Assembly (NCBI RefSeq): GCF_937616625.2 | Contig: NC_065572.1 | Location: forward strand, 36,483,653 to 36,547,652 | DNA length: 64,000 nt | Source of the DNA: Mercurialis annua | Taxonomy: Eukaryota; Streptophyta; Magnoliopsida; Malpighiales; Euphorbiaceae | Direction: 5' to 3' | Shown here: positions 46,381 through 57,240 of the stretch, piece after piece | How the letters are laid out: each line of letters begins with the position of its first letter | Position numbering within the stretch: the stretch's first letter is position 1 | Notes under the pieces: generated by a model | Databases searched by the model: none | What the model was told of the DNA's origin: nothing | The model's input: only the letters and a program-made list of their open reading frames with translations | Program-made: the position numbers and the translations under genes

Positions 46381-46980
46381 TCCAAACGTTTCACCATTTT
46401 AGCGATTTTAGCCAAACGTTTAAAACATTACGAAACAAATCCAATCATTTCACCTTTTTAGCGATATCAGTAAAACATTTACAAACATTACGAAAGAAAT
46501 CCAAGAATTTCACCATTTTAGCAATTTAAGTCAAACCTTTACAAACATTACGAAACAAATCCAAACGTTTCACCTTTTCAGCGATTTAAGCCAAACATTT
46601 ACAAACGTTACCAAACAATTCCAAACGTTTCACCTTTTCAGCGATTTAAGCCAAACTTTTACAAACGTTACGAAACAAATCCAAACGTTTCACCATTTTA
46701 GCGATTTAAGCCAAACGTTTAAAACATTACGAAACAAATCCAAACATTTCACCTTTTTAGCGATATAAATAAAGCATTTACAAACATTACGAAAGAAATC
46801 CAAGAGTTTCACCATTTTAGCAATTTAAGTCAAACCTTTACAAACATTACGAAACAAATCCAAACGTTTCACCTTTTCAGCGATTTAAGCCAAACATTTA
46901 CAAACGTTACCAAACAATTCCAAACGTTTCACCTTTTCAGCGATTTAAGCCAAACTTTTACAAACATTACAAAACAAATC
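46381..46980 (+). repeat. Tandem pair of 299-bp (five-monomer) higher-order repeats
   Basis: The sequences from tttcaccattttagcgattt at about 46390 and 46689 run in parallel for about 300 bp, sharing the shortened monomer 'aacgtttaaaacattacg', 'agcgatat' and 'caaacgttaccaaacaattc'. A one-base indel gives 299 instead of 300. Confidence 0.88.
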
Positions 46981-47194
46981 CAAACGTTTCACCTTTTTAG
47001 CGATTTAAGACAAACGTTTACAAACGTTACGAAACAAATCCAAACTTTTTACCTTTATAGCAATTTAAGCCAAACGTTTACAAACGTTACGGAACAAATC
47101 CAAACGTTTAACCTTTTTAGCAATTTAAGTCAAACTTTTACAAACGTTACGAAACAAATTAAAATGTTTCCCCTTTTTAGCGATATATGCCAGC

Positions 47195-47285
47195 CGTTTA
47201 TAAACGATACGGCTTAAATCGCTAAAAAGGTGAAACATTTGAATTTGTTTTGTAAGGTTTTAAACGTTTGGTTTTGTTTCAAAAC
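47195..47285 (-). repeat. Recurrent inverted satellite cassette, copy 1
   Basis: After the palindrome cgtttataaacg (47195-47206) the strand flips: ggcttaaatcgctaaaaagg, then gaatttgttttgtaagg and ttttaaacgtttggttttg. It flips back near 'caaaaccatacaaaacc'. The same cassette, with its private features (gaatttg, aaggttttaaacg), is at 50045, 51693 and 53671, so one inversion was later spread by duplication. Confidence 0.88.
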
Positions 47286-50044
47286 CATACAAAACCAAAG
47301 ATTAAAGCCAAACATTTACAAACGTTACGAAACAAATCCAAATGTTTCACCTTTTTAGCAATTTAAGCCAAATGTGTACAAACGTTACAAAACAAATCCA
47401 AACGTTCTACCTTTTTAGCGATTTAAGCCAAACATTTACAAACTTTACGAAACAAATCCAAACGTTTAACCTTTTTAGTAATTTAAGCCAAACGTTTACT
47501 AACGTTACGAAACAAATCTAAACGTTTCATCTTTCTAACGATTTAAGCCAAATGTTTACAAACGTTATGAAACAAATCCAAGCGTTTCACATTTTTAGCA
47601 ATTTAGACAAAACGTTTACAAATCCAAGCGTTTTACCTTTTCAGCAATTTAAGCCAAACATTTACAAATGTTACGAAACAAATCCAAACGTTTCACTTTT
47701 TTAGCGATTTAAGCCAAACGTTTACAAGCGTTAAGAAACGAATCCAAACGTTTCCTCGTTTTAACAATTTAAGCCAAACGTTTAGAAATGTTAGGAAACA
47801 AATCCAAACGTTTCACCTTTTTAGCAATTTAATTCGAACATTTACAAACGTTACAAAACAAATCCAAACGTTTTACCTTTCTTGATATTTAAGCCAAACG
47901 TTTAACCTTTTTAGTGATTTAAGCAAAATGTTTTAAACGTTTCGAAACAAAAACAACAGATAAAACGATACGAAACAAATCCAAATCCAAACGTTTCAAA
48001 TGTTACGAAACAAATCCAAACATGAAAAGGTGACACGATTTGGGGAAACGTTTACAAACGTTACGAAGCAAAACCAAACGTTTCCCATTTTTAGCGATTT
48101 AAGCTACACGTTTTAAACATTACGCATCAAAATAAAACGTTTAAAACATTACGAAACAAATCAAAACGTTTCCCCATTTTAGCGATTTAAGCCGTACGTT
48201 TACAAACGTTACAAAACAAATCCAAACGTTTCACCTTTTTATCAATTGAAGCCAAACGTGTACAAACATTACGAAACAAAACCAAACGTTTTACCTTTTT
48301 AACGATTTAAGACAAACCTTTAAAACATTACGAAACCAATCCAAACGTTTCCCCTTTTTAGCGATTTAAGCCAAACGTTTACAAACGTTACGTAACAAAT
48401 CCAAACGTTTCACCTATTTAGCGATTTAAGCCAAACGTTTACAAACGTTACAAAACAAATCCAAGCATTTCACCTTTTTAGCAATTTAAGCCAAATGTTT
48501 ACAACCGTTATTAAACAAAACGAAACGTTTCACATTTTTAGCAATTTAGGCCAAACGTTTACAAATGTTACGAAACAAATCCAAGCGTTTCACACTTTTA
48601 GCAATTTATGCCTAACGTTCACAAGCGTTTGACCTTTTTAGCAATTTATGCCTAACCTTTACAAACGTTACGAAACAAATCCAAACGTTTCACATTTTTA
48701 GCGATTTAAACCAAACGTTTACAAACGCTAGAAACAAATCCAAACATTTCCCCATTTTAGCGATTCAAGCCAAACGTTTAAAATGTTATGAAACAAATCC
48801 AAGCGTTTCCCCTTTTTTAGCAATTTAGGCCAAACGTTTACAAATCCAAGTGTTTCACCTTTTTTGCAATTTAAGCCAAACGTTTACAAACGTTACGAAA
48901 CAAATCTAAATGTTTCCTCGTTTTAGCAATTTAAGCCAAACGTTTAGAAATATTATGAAACAAATCCAAACATTTCACCTTTTTAGCAATATAATCTGAA
49001 TGTTTACAAACATTACGAAACAAATCCAAACGTGTCACCTTTTTAGCAATTGAAGCCAAACGTGTACAAACATTACGAAACAAAACCAAACGTTTTACCT
49101 TTTTAACGATTTAAGACAAACATTTAAAACATTACGAAACCAATCCAAACCTTTCCCCTTTTTAGCGATTTAAGCCAAACGTTTACAAACGTTACGTAAC
49201 AAATCCAAACGTTTCACCTATTTAGAGATTTAAGCCAAATGTTTTCAAACGTTACAAACAAATCCAAGCGTTTCACCTTTTTAGCAATTTAAGCCAAATG
49301 TTTACAACCGTTATTAAACAAAACGAAACGTTTCACATTTTTAGCAATTTAGGCCAAACGTTTACAAATGTTACGAAACAAATCCAAGCGTTTCACCCTT
49401 TTAGCAATTTATGCCTAACGTTCACATGCGTTTGACCTTTTTAGCAATTTAAGCCTAACCTTTACAAACGTTACGAAACAAATCCAAACGTTTCACCTTT
49501 TTAGCGATTTAAGCCAAACGTTTACAAACGTTAGAAACAAATCCAAACATTTCCCCATTTTAGCGATTCAAGCCAAACGTTTAAAATGTTATGAAACAAA
49601 TCCAAACGTTTCACCTTTTCAGCAATTTAATCCAAATGTTTACAAACGTTACGAAACAAATCCAAACGTTTCACAATTTTAGCGGTTTAAGCCAAACGTT
49701 TACAAAAGTTACGAAACAAATCCAAGTATTTCACCTTTTTAGCAATTTAAGCGAAATGTTTACAAACGTTACGAAACAAATCCAAACATTTCACCTTTTT
49801 ATCGATTAAAGGCAAACGTTTACAAAAGATACCAAACAAATCCAAACGTTTCACCTTTTTAGCGATTTAAGCAAAACGTTTACAAACGTTACGAAACAAA
49901 TCCAAATGTTTAACCTTTTTAGCAATTTAAGTTAAACGTTTACAAACGTACGAAACAAATATAAATGTTTCAATTTATGCCAAACGTTTACAAACGTAAT
50001 GAAACAAATCCAAATGTTTCCCCTTTTTAGCGATTTATGCCAAA

Positions 50045-50131
50045 CGTTTATAAACGATATGGCTTAAATCGCTAAAAAGGTGAAGCGTTTGAATTTGTTT
50101 TGTAATGTTTTAAACGTTTGGTTTTGTTTCA
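50045..50131 (-). repeat. Recurrent inverted satellite cassette, copy 2
   Basis: Same structure as at 47195, 2,850 bp further on, with cgtttataaacg at 50045-50056. Exit sequence is 'cataacataacaaaacg'. The preceding 'agcgatttatgcc' and following 'acctttttagcaatt' flanks are also shared, so the duplicated block is larger than the inversion. Confidence 0.85.
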
Positions 50132-51692
50132 TAACATAACAAAACGAAACGTTTCACCTTTTTAGCAATTTAAGCCAAACGTTTACAAACGGTACAAAAT
50201 AAATCCAAACGTTTCACCTTTTTACCAATTTAAGCCAAACATGTACAAACGTTACGAAACAAATCCAAACGTTTCACCTTTTTAGCGATTTAAGCCAAAC
50301 ATTTATAAACGTTACGAAACAAATCCAAACGTTTCACCTTTTTAGCAATTTAAGCGAAACGTTTACAAACGTTATGAAACAAACTAAACGTTTTACCTTT
50401 TAAGTGATATACGCCAAACGTTTACAAAAGTTACGAAACAAATCCAAGCGTTTCACCTTTTTTAGCAATTTAGGCCAAACATTTACAAATCCAAGTGTTT
50501 CACCTTTTTTGCAATTTAAGCCAAACGTTTACAAACGTTACGAAACAAATCTAAATGTTTCCTCGTTTTAGCAATTTAAGCCAAACGTGTAGAAACATTA
50601 TGAAACAAATCCAAACATTTCACCTTTTTAGCAATATAATCTGAATGTTTACAAACATTACGAAACAAATCCAAATGTGTCACCTTTCTAGCGATTTAAG
50701 CCAAACTTTTAACATTTTTAGTGATTTAGGCCGAATATTTACAAACGTTACGTAACAAAACCATACGTTACCCATTTTTAGCGAATTAAATCAAACTTTT
50801 TAAACGTTACGAAACAAAACCAAACGGTTAGAACGTTACGAAACAAATCCAAACATGAAAAGGTAAAACGATTTGAGGAAATGTTTACAAACGTTACGAA
50901 ACAAAACCAAAATTTCCCATTTTTAGTGATATAAGCCACATGTATTAAACAATACTAAACAAAACCAAACGTTTAAAATGTTACGAAACAAATCGAAACG
51001 TTTTCCCATTTTAGCGATTTAAGCCGAACGTTTACAAATATTACGAAAAAAATCCAAAGGTTTCACCTTTTTAGCGATTGAAGGCAAATGTTAACAAATA
51101 TTGTGAAACAAAACCAAACGTTTAAATCGTTACTAAACAGAACCAAACGTTTTAAATTTTTAGCGATTTAAGCCAAACATTTAAAACGTTGCGAAACAAA
51201 TCCAACTGTTTCCCCTTTTTAGTGATTTAAACCAAACGTTTACAAACGTTACGAAACAAATCCAAACATTTCCCCATTTTAGCGATATAAGCCAAACGTT
51301 TAAAACATTAGGAAACAAATCCAAACGTTTCACCTTTTTAGCGATTTAAGCCAAACGTTTACAAACGTTACGAAACAAATCCAAACGTTTCACCTTTTTA
51401 GCGATTTAATCCAAACGTTTACAAACGTTACGAAACAAATCCAAGCGTTTCAATTTTTAGCAATTTTAGCCAAACATTTACAAACGTTACAAACAAATCC
51501 AAACGTTTCACCTTTTTAGATTTTTAAGCCAAATGTTTACAAACGTTACGAAACAAATCTAAACGTTTAACCTTTTTTGCAATTTAAGCCAAACGTTACG
51601 AAACAAATCCAAACTTTTCAATTTAAGCCAAACGTTTACAAACATTATGAAACAAATCCAAACCTTTCCCATTTTTAGCGATATATGCCAAA

Positions 51693-51790
51693 TCTTTATA
51701 AACGATTCGGCTTAAATCGCTAAAATGGTGAAACGTTTTGAATTTGTTTCGTAAGGTTTTAAACGTTTGGTTTTGTTTCATAGCCTTACA
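51693..51790 (-). repeat. Recurrent inverted satellite cassette, copy 3 (empty-site homologue)
   Basis: Third copy, 1,648 bp after copy 2. Its exit reads tttcatagccttacaaaacc without interruption, whereas copy 4 carries a solo LTR exactly within ccttA. It therefore serves as a paralogous pre-insertion site for the solo LTR at 53766. Confidence 0.88.
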
Positions 51791-53670
51791 AAACCAAACG
51801 TTTTACCTTTTTAGCGATTTAAGCCAAACGTTTACAAACGCTACGAAACAAATCCAAACGTTTGACCTTTTTAGCAATTTAAGCCAAACTTGTACAAACG
51901 TTACGAAACATATCCAAACGTTTCACCTTTTTAGCGATTTAAGACAAACGTTTACAAACATTACGAAATAAGTCCAAACGTTTTACCTTTTTTGCAATTT
52001 AACCCAAACGATTGCAAACGTTACGAAACAAATCTAAACGTTTCACCTTATTAGTAATTTAAGCCAAACATTTACAACGTTATGAAACAAATCCAAGCGT
52101 TTCACCTTTTTAGAAATCTAGGCCAAACGTTTAACCTTTTTAGTGATTTAAGCCGAACGTTTATAAACGTTACGAAACAAAACTAAATGTTTCACCTTTT
52201 AAGAAATTTAAGCCAAACGTTTACAAATGATACGAAATAAAATCCAAACGTTTAAAACGTTACGAAAAAATCCAAGCGTTTCATCTTTTTAACAATTTAG
52301 TCCGAACGTTTACAAACGTTACGAAACAAAACCAAACGTTTCACCTTTATAGCTATTTAAGCCAAACGTTTACAAACATTATAAAACAAATCTAAGTTTT
52401 GCACCTTTTTAGCAATTTAAGCCAAACGTTTACAAACGTTACGAAGCAAATCCAAATGTTTCACCTTTTGTAGTGATTTAAGCCAAACGGTTACAAACGG
52501 TTACAAACGTTTCAGCTTTTTAGCGATTTAAGCCAAACGTTTACAAACAATACGAAACAAATCCAAACGTTTCTCCTTTTTAGCAATTGAAGCCAAATGT
52601 TTACAAACGTTACGAAACAAATCCAAACGTTTCACTTTTTTAGCGATTTAAGCCAAACGTTTACAAACGTTACGATACAAAACCAAACGTTTCACCTTTT
52701 AGCGATTTAAGCCAAAAGTTTATAAACGTTACAAAACAAATCCAAACGTTTCACATTTTTAGCAGTTTAAGCCAAACGTTTACAAACGTTACGGAACAAA
52801 ACAAAACATTTAAAACGTTACGAAACAAATCCAAATGTTTGACATTTTTAGCGATTTAACCCAAACATTTTACAAAACATTACGAAACAAAGCCAAATTG
52901 CTACAAGTGTTACGAAATAAATCCAAGCGTTTCACTTTTTTATCAATTTAAGCCAAAAGTTAATAAACGCTACAAAACAAATCCAAACGTTTCCCCTTTT
53001 TAATGATTTAAGCCAAACGTTTACAAACGTTACGAAACAAACCCAAGTGTTTCACCTTTTTTTAGCAATTTAAGCCAAGCGTTTACAAACGTTACTAAAC
53101 AAAAGCAAACGTTTTACATTTTTGGCGATTTAAGCCAAACGTTTACGAATGTTACAAAACAAATCCAAGCGTTTCACCTTTTTAGCTATTTAAGCCAAAG
53201 GTTTTCAAAAGTTACGAAACAAATCCAAACGTTTCACCTTTTTAGCGATTTATGCCAAACGTTTACAAACGTTACTAAAAAAATCCAAACGTTTCACCAT
53301 TTTAGCAATTCAAGCCAAACGTTTACAAACGTTACGAAACAAATACAAAAGTTTTCCCTTTTTAGCGATTTAAGCAAAACGTTTACAAGCGTTACAAAAC
53401 AAATCCAAACGTTTCACCTTTTTAGCGATTTAAGCCAAACGTTTACAAACGTTACGAAACAAATCCAAACTTTTCACCTTTTTAGCGATTTAAGCCAAAC
53501 ATTTACAAACGTTATGAAACAAATCCAAACGTTTAACCTTTTTAGAAAATTTTAGTCAAACGTTTACAAACGTTACGAAACAAATCCAAACGTTTCAATT
53601 TAAGGCAAACGTTTACAAACGTTATGAAACAAATCCAAACGTTTCTTAATTTTAGCGATATATGAAAAAC

Positions 53671-53765
53671 CGTTTATAAACGATACGGCTGATATCGCTA
53701 AAAAGGTGAAACGTTTGAATTTGTTTCGTATGGTTTTAAACGTTTGGTTTTGTTTCATAACCTTA
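53671..53765 (-). repeat. Recurrent inverted satellite cassette, copy 4 (split by solo LTR)
   Basis: cgtttataaacg at 53671-53682, then ggct...gatatcgctaaaaagg and a tail tttcataacctta, where the solo LTR begins. The remainder (ccttacaaaaccaaacg) is at 56512. Confidence 0.88.
53761..53765. repeat. Target site duplication, left (CCTTA)
   Basis: The five bases ccttA precede TGTCACGACC and recur at 56512-56516 directly after TGTTACA. Five-bp duplications are typical of LTR retrotransposon integration. Confidence 0.95.
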
Positions 53766-54329
53766 TGTCACGACCCAAATTCGTGGATCGCGACCGGCGC
53801 TTGGGTATGGGTATGGTCGTACCAAAACCCGTAGCAAGCCTCGCGGAAAACCTTATAAACAAATAAACATGCAAGAAAACCAATGCTCGGGGGCAACCGA
53901 GACTTCAGCCTAGGTCTAACAACTTATATAGCAGTTCTAATATACGCTTTTAATAACAATCTGAAACTATGAAACATGCCTCATATATATATAAATAACC
54001 CAATGAAACATACCAAAGTATAATAATATAAAAGTCGTACCACTACGACAAACCCAAGTATAATATTAAGACAACTAGTTCTACTGCGGTCTAAGAGGTA
54101 AAACAATAACTAGTCTGATATCATAAAAAGACCTCCGAGGAATCAAAAGATCGGAGATGACCAACGCTCTCAAAATCATAAACCTGGAAAGTTGGGAAAA
54201 CAACGGGGTCAGATATACTGAGATGAGTTCATAATGCTATTTACATTTATTAAGTTTAAAACCCTTAAAACAAATCCTTTTATACTAATATATATACTTG
54301 ATTATAGAAAACAATATTGAAATAAAATC

Positions 54330-54415
54330 CCAAAGTATTTAACCCAAAGTAGATGGGAACATATCCTCATCGATTCCCAAAGTAGGCCAGACATTCGTCT
54401 GCCAATCCCAAAGTA
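54330..54415. repeat. cccaaagta repeat in LTR family B
   Basis: Four occurrences of cccaaagta (about 54331, 54345, 54377, 54408) within 86 bp, at the place where family A carries its gtcccgagagctgagc minisatellite. It appears to be lineage-specific repeat growth in the LTR. Confidence 0.6.
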
Positions 54416-56256
54416 CTTACCGGTGCATACAGTCTCGATACAAGCCTATCGAATAGCTCGTTTCAATCCAGATCCATAATCCTTAAAACAGTTCACAAAC
54501 ATTTGATATACTAAAATAATGTGCCGTACTTAATAAAGCGGTAAATAACACTATAAACTCACTGCTTGCTTATCCACGTAAGTCTTGGCAACAGCTAACC
54601 CTGCGTAGACTCCGTAGCACGAGTAGTCGACGGGTCTAAAACATAATATAAGTTAAATTCCGAACAACCCCTATCTCTAAGAATACTAGACTCCACATAG
54701 GACTAGCATTGCAACCAACAATCAAACAAGGTAATCAAAGTACAACTAAACATCCATACAACTAATTATCCAAATAAGGCAAGTTCCGTTTAGGTGAGTT
54801 CATATCTTTAAAAAAACAAAACCAAAGTCTTACATACTTAAATAATCTTCAAAACAATAACAGTTCCCAAAGTAGTGTGTTGGCCTTACTGCAATATAGC
54901 CTAACACAACATGTCGGAAGACCACGTCTAACCCGATCCAACCATAAACCAAATTTAAAGCCAAAGTCTTTAATCAAACCTTAAATGAAACCAAATTCAG
55001 TTTTTAAATAAGAACTCACACCGAAACTTAATAATGCCATAAACAATTAAGCTTGCTAAAACTTAGCAAGTAGCACCCCAAGTACATTGAAATATAACAC
55101 CTTAAATAGAATCAATAAGATTCAACATCTTTTAAGTATCAACTTGAAAATAGAATAAATCAATCAAAACCTTACATGACAAATAACACCCTTATATGCC
55201 TTATATAGTTTAATCAAAATCAAACCACAACCTAAGATAGAACTAACATCCTGAAATAAGTTTAAACCAATTAGTAAACAATTTCCAGCCCTTAGTAACT
55301 TGATTAAAATCCCCCTAAGTATGTCTCAAAGCTAGGGCAAAACCACAACACTTAGCAAATTAAGCAAACAACCAAAAGAGACCCAAAGTATTCGATTTTA
55401 CTTTATAAAATAAATTCTTAAACTTACAAATTTCCAGCCACATATATATGTTCTTAAAACACCGATTTAAACCATCAAAGTCATATTTAACATATGTTTT
55501 AGCCATTAGACAATTACCTCAAATCACTCAATGAAACAATTGTTAACAAACACCCTTTTAACCTTTTTAAAAGAAATTTCCAGATTTAGCTTTTAAATCA
55601 AAACAGAGTTTAGCCCAAAAACTTTAATCAAATGCAACACTAATCTACCTAAACGATTTCTCCAAGCCACCCAAAGTATTGTTAAGTATCTGACACCCTA
55701 TGATTCATTCGCTTGAAATTTCCAAATTTTATTAGAGTTTCAAAACAGAATTTACAACCCAAAAATGTTAGCAATTTGATAAACCTTTCAATTGTAACAT
55801 CTAAACCAAACCACCCTAGGTACAAGTAATATGAACAAGCCAATAACACCTTAAATCAACCATTTACAGATTTAAAATCAATACAAACAGAAAATATACT
55901 CAAACCACCCAATGTATCGAATCCAATCGAAAAGCTAACAATCTCAACAACACAAAATAAGGGATTAGATCTACTAACCTTTGGAGATAACACAAAACAA
56001 GAAAACCCAGCAATAAGAACAATCCAAATCAGCCTAAGAACGAACAACAACCCAAAGCTAATGAGCACACAACCCAAGGATAGATAATACATGAATTAAA
56101 CCTTAAAGAAATGATGAAAATACTTACTAATGATCACCAAAGGCTTAGGAATAGGTGGAATATGAAAATCAGAGAGTATGTGCCGTTTTAGGGTTTTTAG
56201 AAAAGTGTAAAATCAGTTTAGGTCGAATTAGGTGAGTTTACATAGAAATCAGCGAA

Positions 56257-56312
56257 CTGCACAGTGCACGCGTCGCGCCCGCTACACCTCCTTCGCGCCC
56301 GCGAAATGCTAT
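56257..56312. repeat. GC-rich palindromic patch in U3 of LTR family B
   Basis: A compact GC-rich zone (ctgcacagtgcac, gcgtcgcgcccgc, cgcgcccgcg) stands out in an AT-rich LTR about 200-250 bp from the U3 start, next to a TATA-like atttctatg/atttaaac region. In the LTR at 57241-58814 the same zone (58517-58610) is about 45 bp longer and holds the perfect 18-nt palindrome CGCGATTCATGAATCGCG (58561-58578). Confidence 0.7.
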
Positions 56313-56511
56313 TGCCTCCGATGAAATTTTAAGATTTTGAAATTTAAATCGAAAACGTTTCAAACTCCGAGGTTACTTCTAATACATCTTAAAACACATT
56401 TTAAAAGGTTTGGAACCTTCGACACGCGAATCTAAGTGGTCGAACCACTCAATGAACCCAAGGTATCGTTTGGGCTAACAGAACAAGTTAGAAAAAATAC
56501 GGGGTGTTACA

Positions 56512-56516
56512 CCTTA
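56512..56516. repeat. Target site duplication, right (CCTTA)
   Basis: Second copy of the CCTTA that flanks the solo LTR. It continues as acaaaaccaaacg, the normal right part of the satellite cassette seen uninterrupted at 51777-51800. Confidence 0.95.
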
Positions 56517-57240
56517 CAAAACCAAACGTTTCACATTTTTAGCGCTTTAAGCCAAACGTTTACAAACGATACAAAACAAATCCAAACGTTTCCCAATTTT
56601 AGCGATTTAAGCCTAACGTTTGGTTTTGTTCCCTAACGTTTGTAAACGTTTTGCTTAAATTTCAAAATACGTTTGGTTTTTTTTTGTTACGTTTGTAAAC
56701 GTTTGGCTTAAATAGCTAAGAAGGTGAAACGTTTTGATTTGTTTCGTAACGTTTGTAAACGTTTGGCTTAAATCGCTTAAAAGGTGAAACGTTTTGATTG
56801 GTTTTGTAACGTTTGTAAATGTTTAGCTTAAATTGCTAAAAAGGGGAAACATTTGGATTTCTTTTGTAACGTTTGTAAACGTTTGGCTTAAATTGCTAAA
56901 AAGGTGAAATGTTTGGATTTGTTTCGTAACGTTTGTAAACGTGTGTGTTAAATCGCTAAAATGGGGAAACTGTTGGATTTGTTTCGTAACGTTTGTAAAC
57001 GTTTGGCTTAAATTGCTAAAATGTGGAAACGTTTGGATTGGTTTCGTAATGTTTGTAAACGTTTGGCTCAAATTGCGATTAGTTTTGTAATGTTTTAAAC
57101 GTTTTGTTTTGTTTTGTAACGTTTATAAACGTTTGGCTTAAATCGCAAAAAAGATGAAATGTTTGGATTTGTTTCGTACCGTTTGTAAATGTTAGACTTA
57201 AATCGCTCAAAAAGTGAAACGTTTGGTTTTGTTCCGTAAC
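56512..57240 (-). repeat. 60-bp satellite, short block with orientation switch
   Basis: The first about 100 bp are in + orientation. The strand then flips at 'gcctaacgtttgg' (56611-56623, a one-mismatch form of CCAAACGTTTGG) and about ten monomers follow on the - strand. The block ends at 'gttccgtaac', directly against the LTR at 57241. Confidence 0.94.

Larger units (their letters stand above)
41073..53765 (+). repeat. 60-bp satellite array, block 4
   Basis: About 210 monomers, mostly in + orientation. Inverted pieces: 41461-41968, 47207-47283, 50057-50131, 51704-51782 and 53683-53765. Local higher-order repeats: a 299-bp (five-monomer) pair near 46380-46980 and an about 804-bp pair (48251 against 49055). 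A mosaic motif, catgaaaaggtgaaacgatt plus tggggaaacg, recurs at about 45431, 45613, 48021 and 50854. The block is interrupted at 53766 by a solo LTR and resumes at 56512. Confidence 0.96.
53766..56511 (-). mobile_element. Solo LTR, chromovirus family B (2,746 bp)
   Basis: On the coding strand it runs TGTAACACCCCG...GGGTCGTGACA, flanked by the 5-bp duplication CCTTA and by two halves of one satellite cassette. No internal region is present, so LTR-LTR recombination removed it. The first 300 bp (+ strand) differ from the 5' LTR of element 3 (63701-64000) at about nine positions by eye; the last 980 bp match 57792-58814. A 78-codon hydrophobic ORF (55856-56092) is shared with 58117-58353 but has no other support as a gene. 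Confidence 0.95.

Noticed and set aside
55856..56092. 78-residue hydrophobic ORF in the family B LTR, also present at 58117-58353
   Set aside because: Shared only because the two LTRs are close copies. No homology was recognised and it lies in a non-coding LTR.
2155..57240. CENP-B-box-like motif or proof of a centromere
   Set aside because: No CENP-B-type motif was seen, and monomer length alone does not identify a centromere. Chromoviruses of this kind are also found in other heterochromatin.
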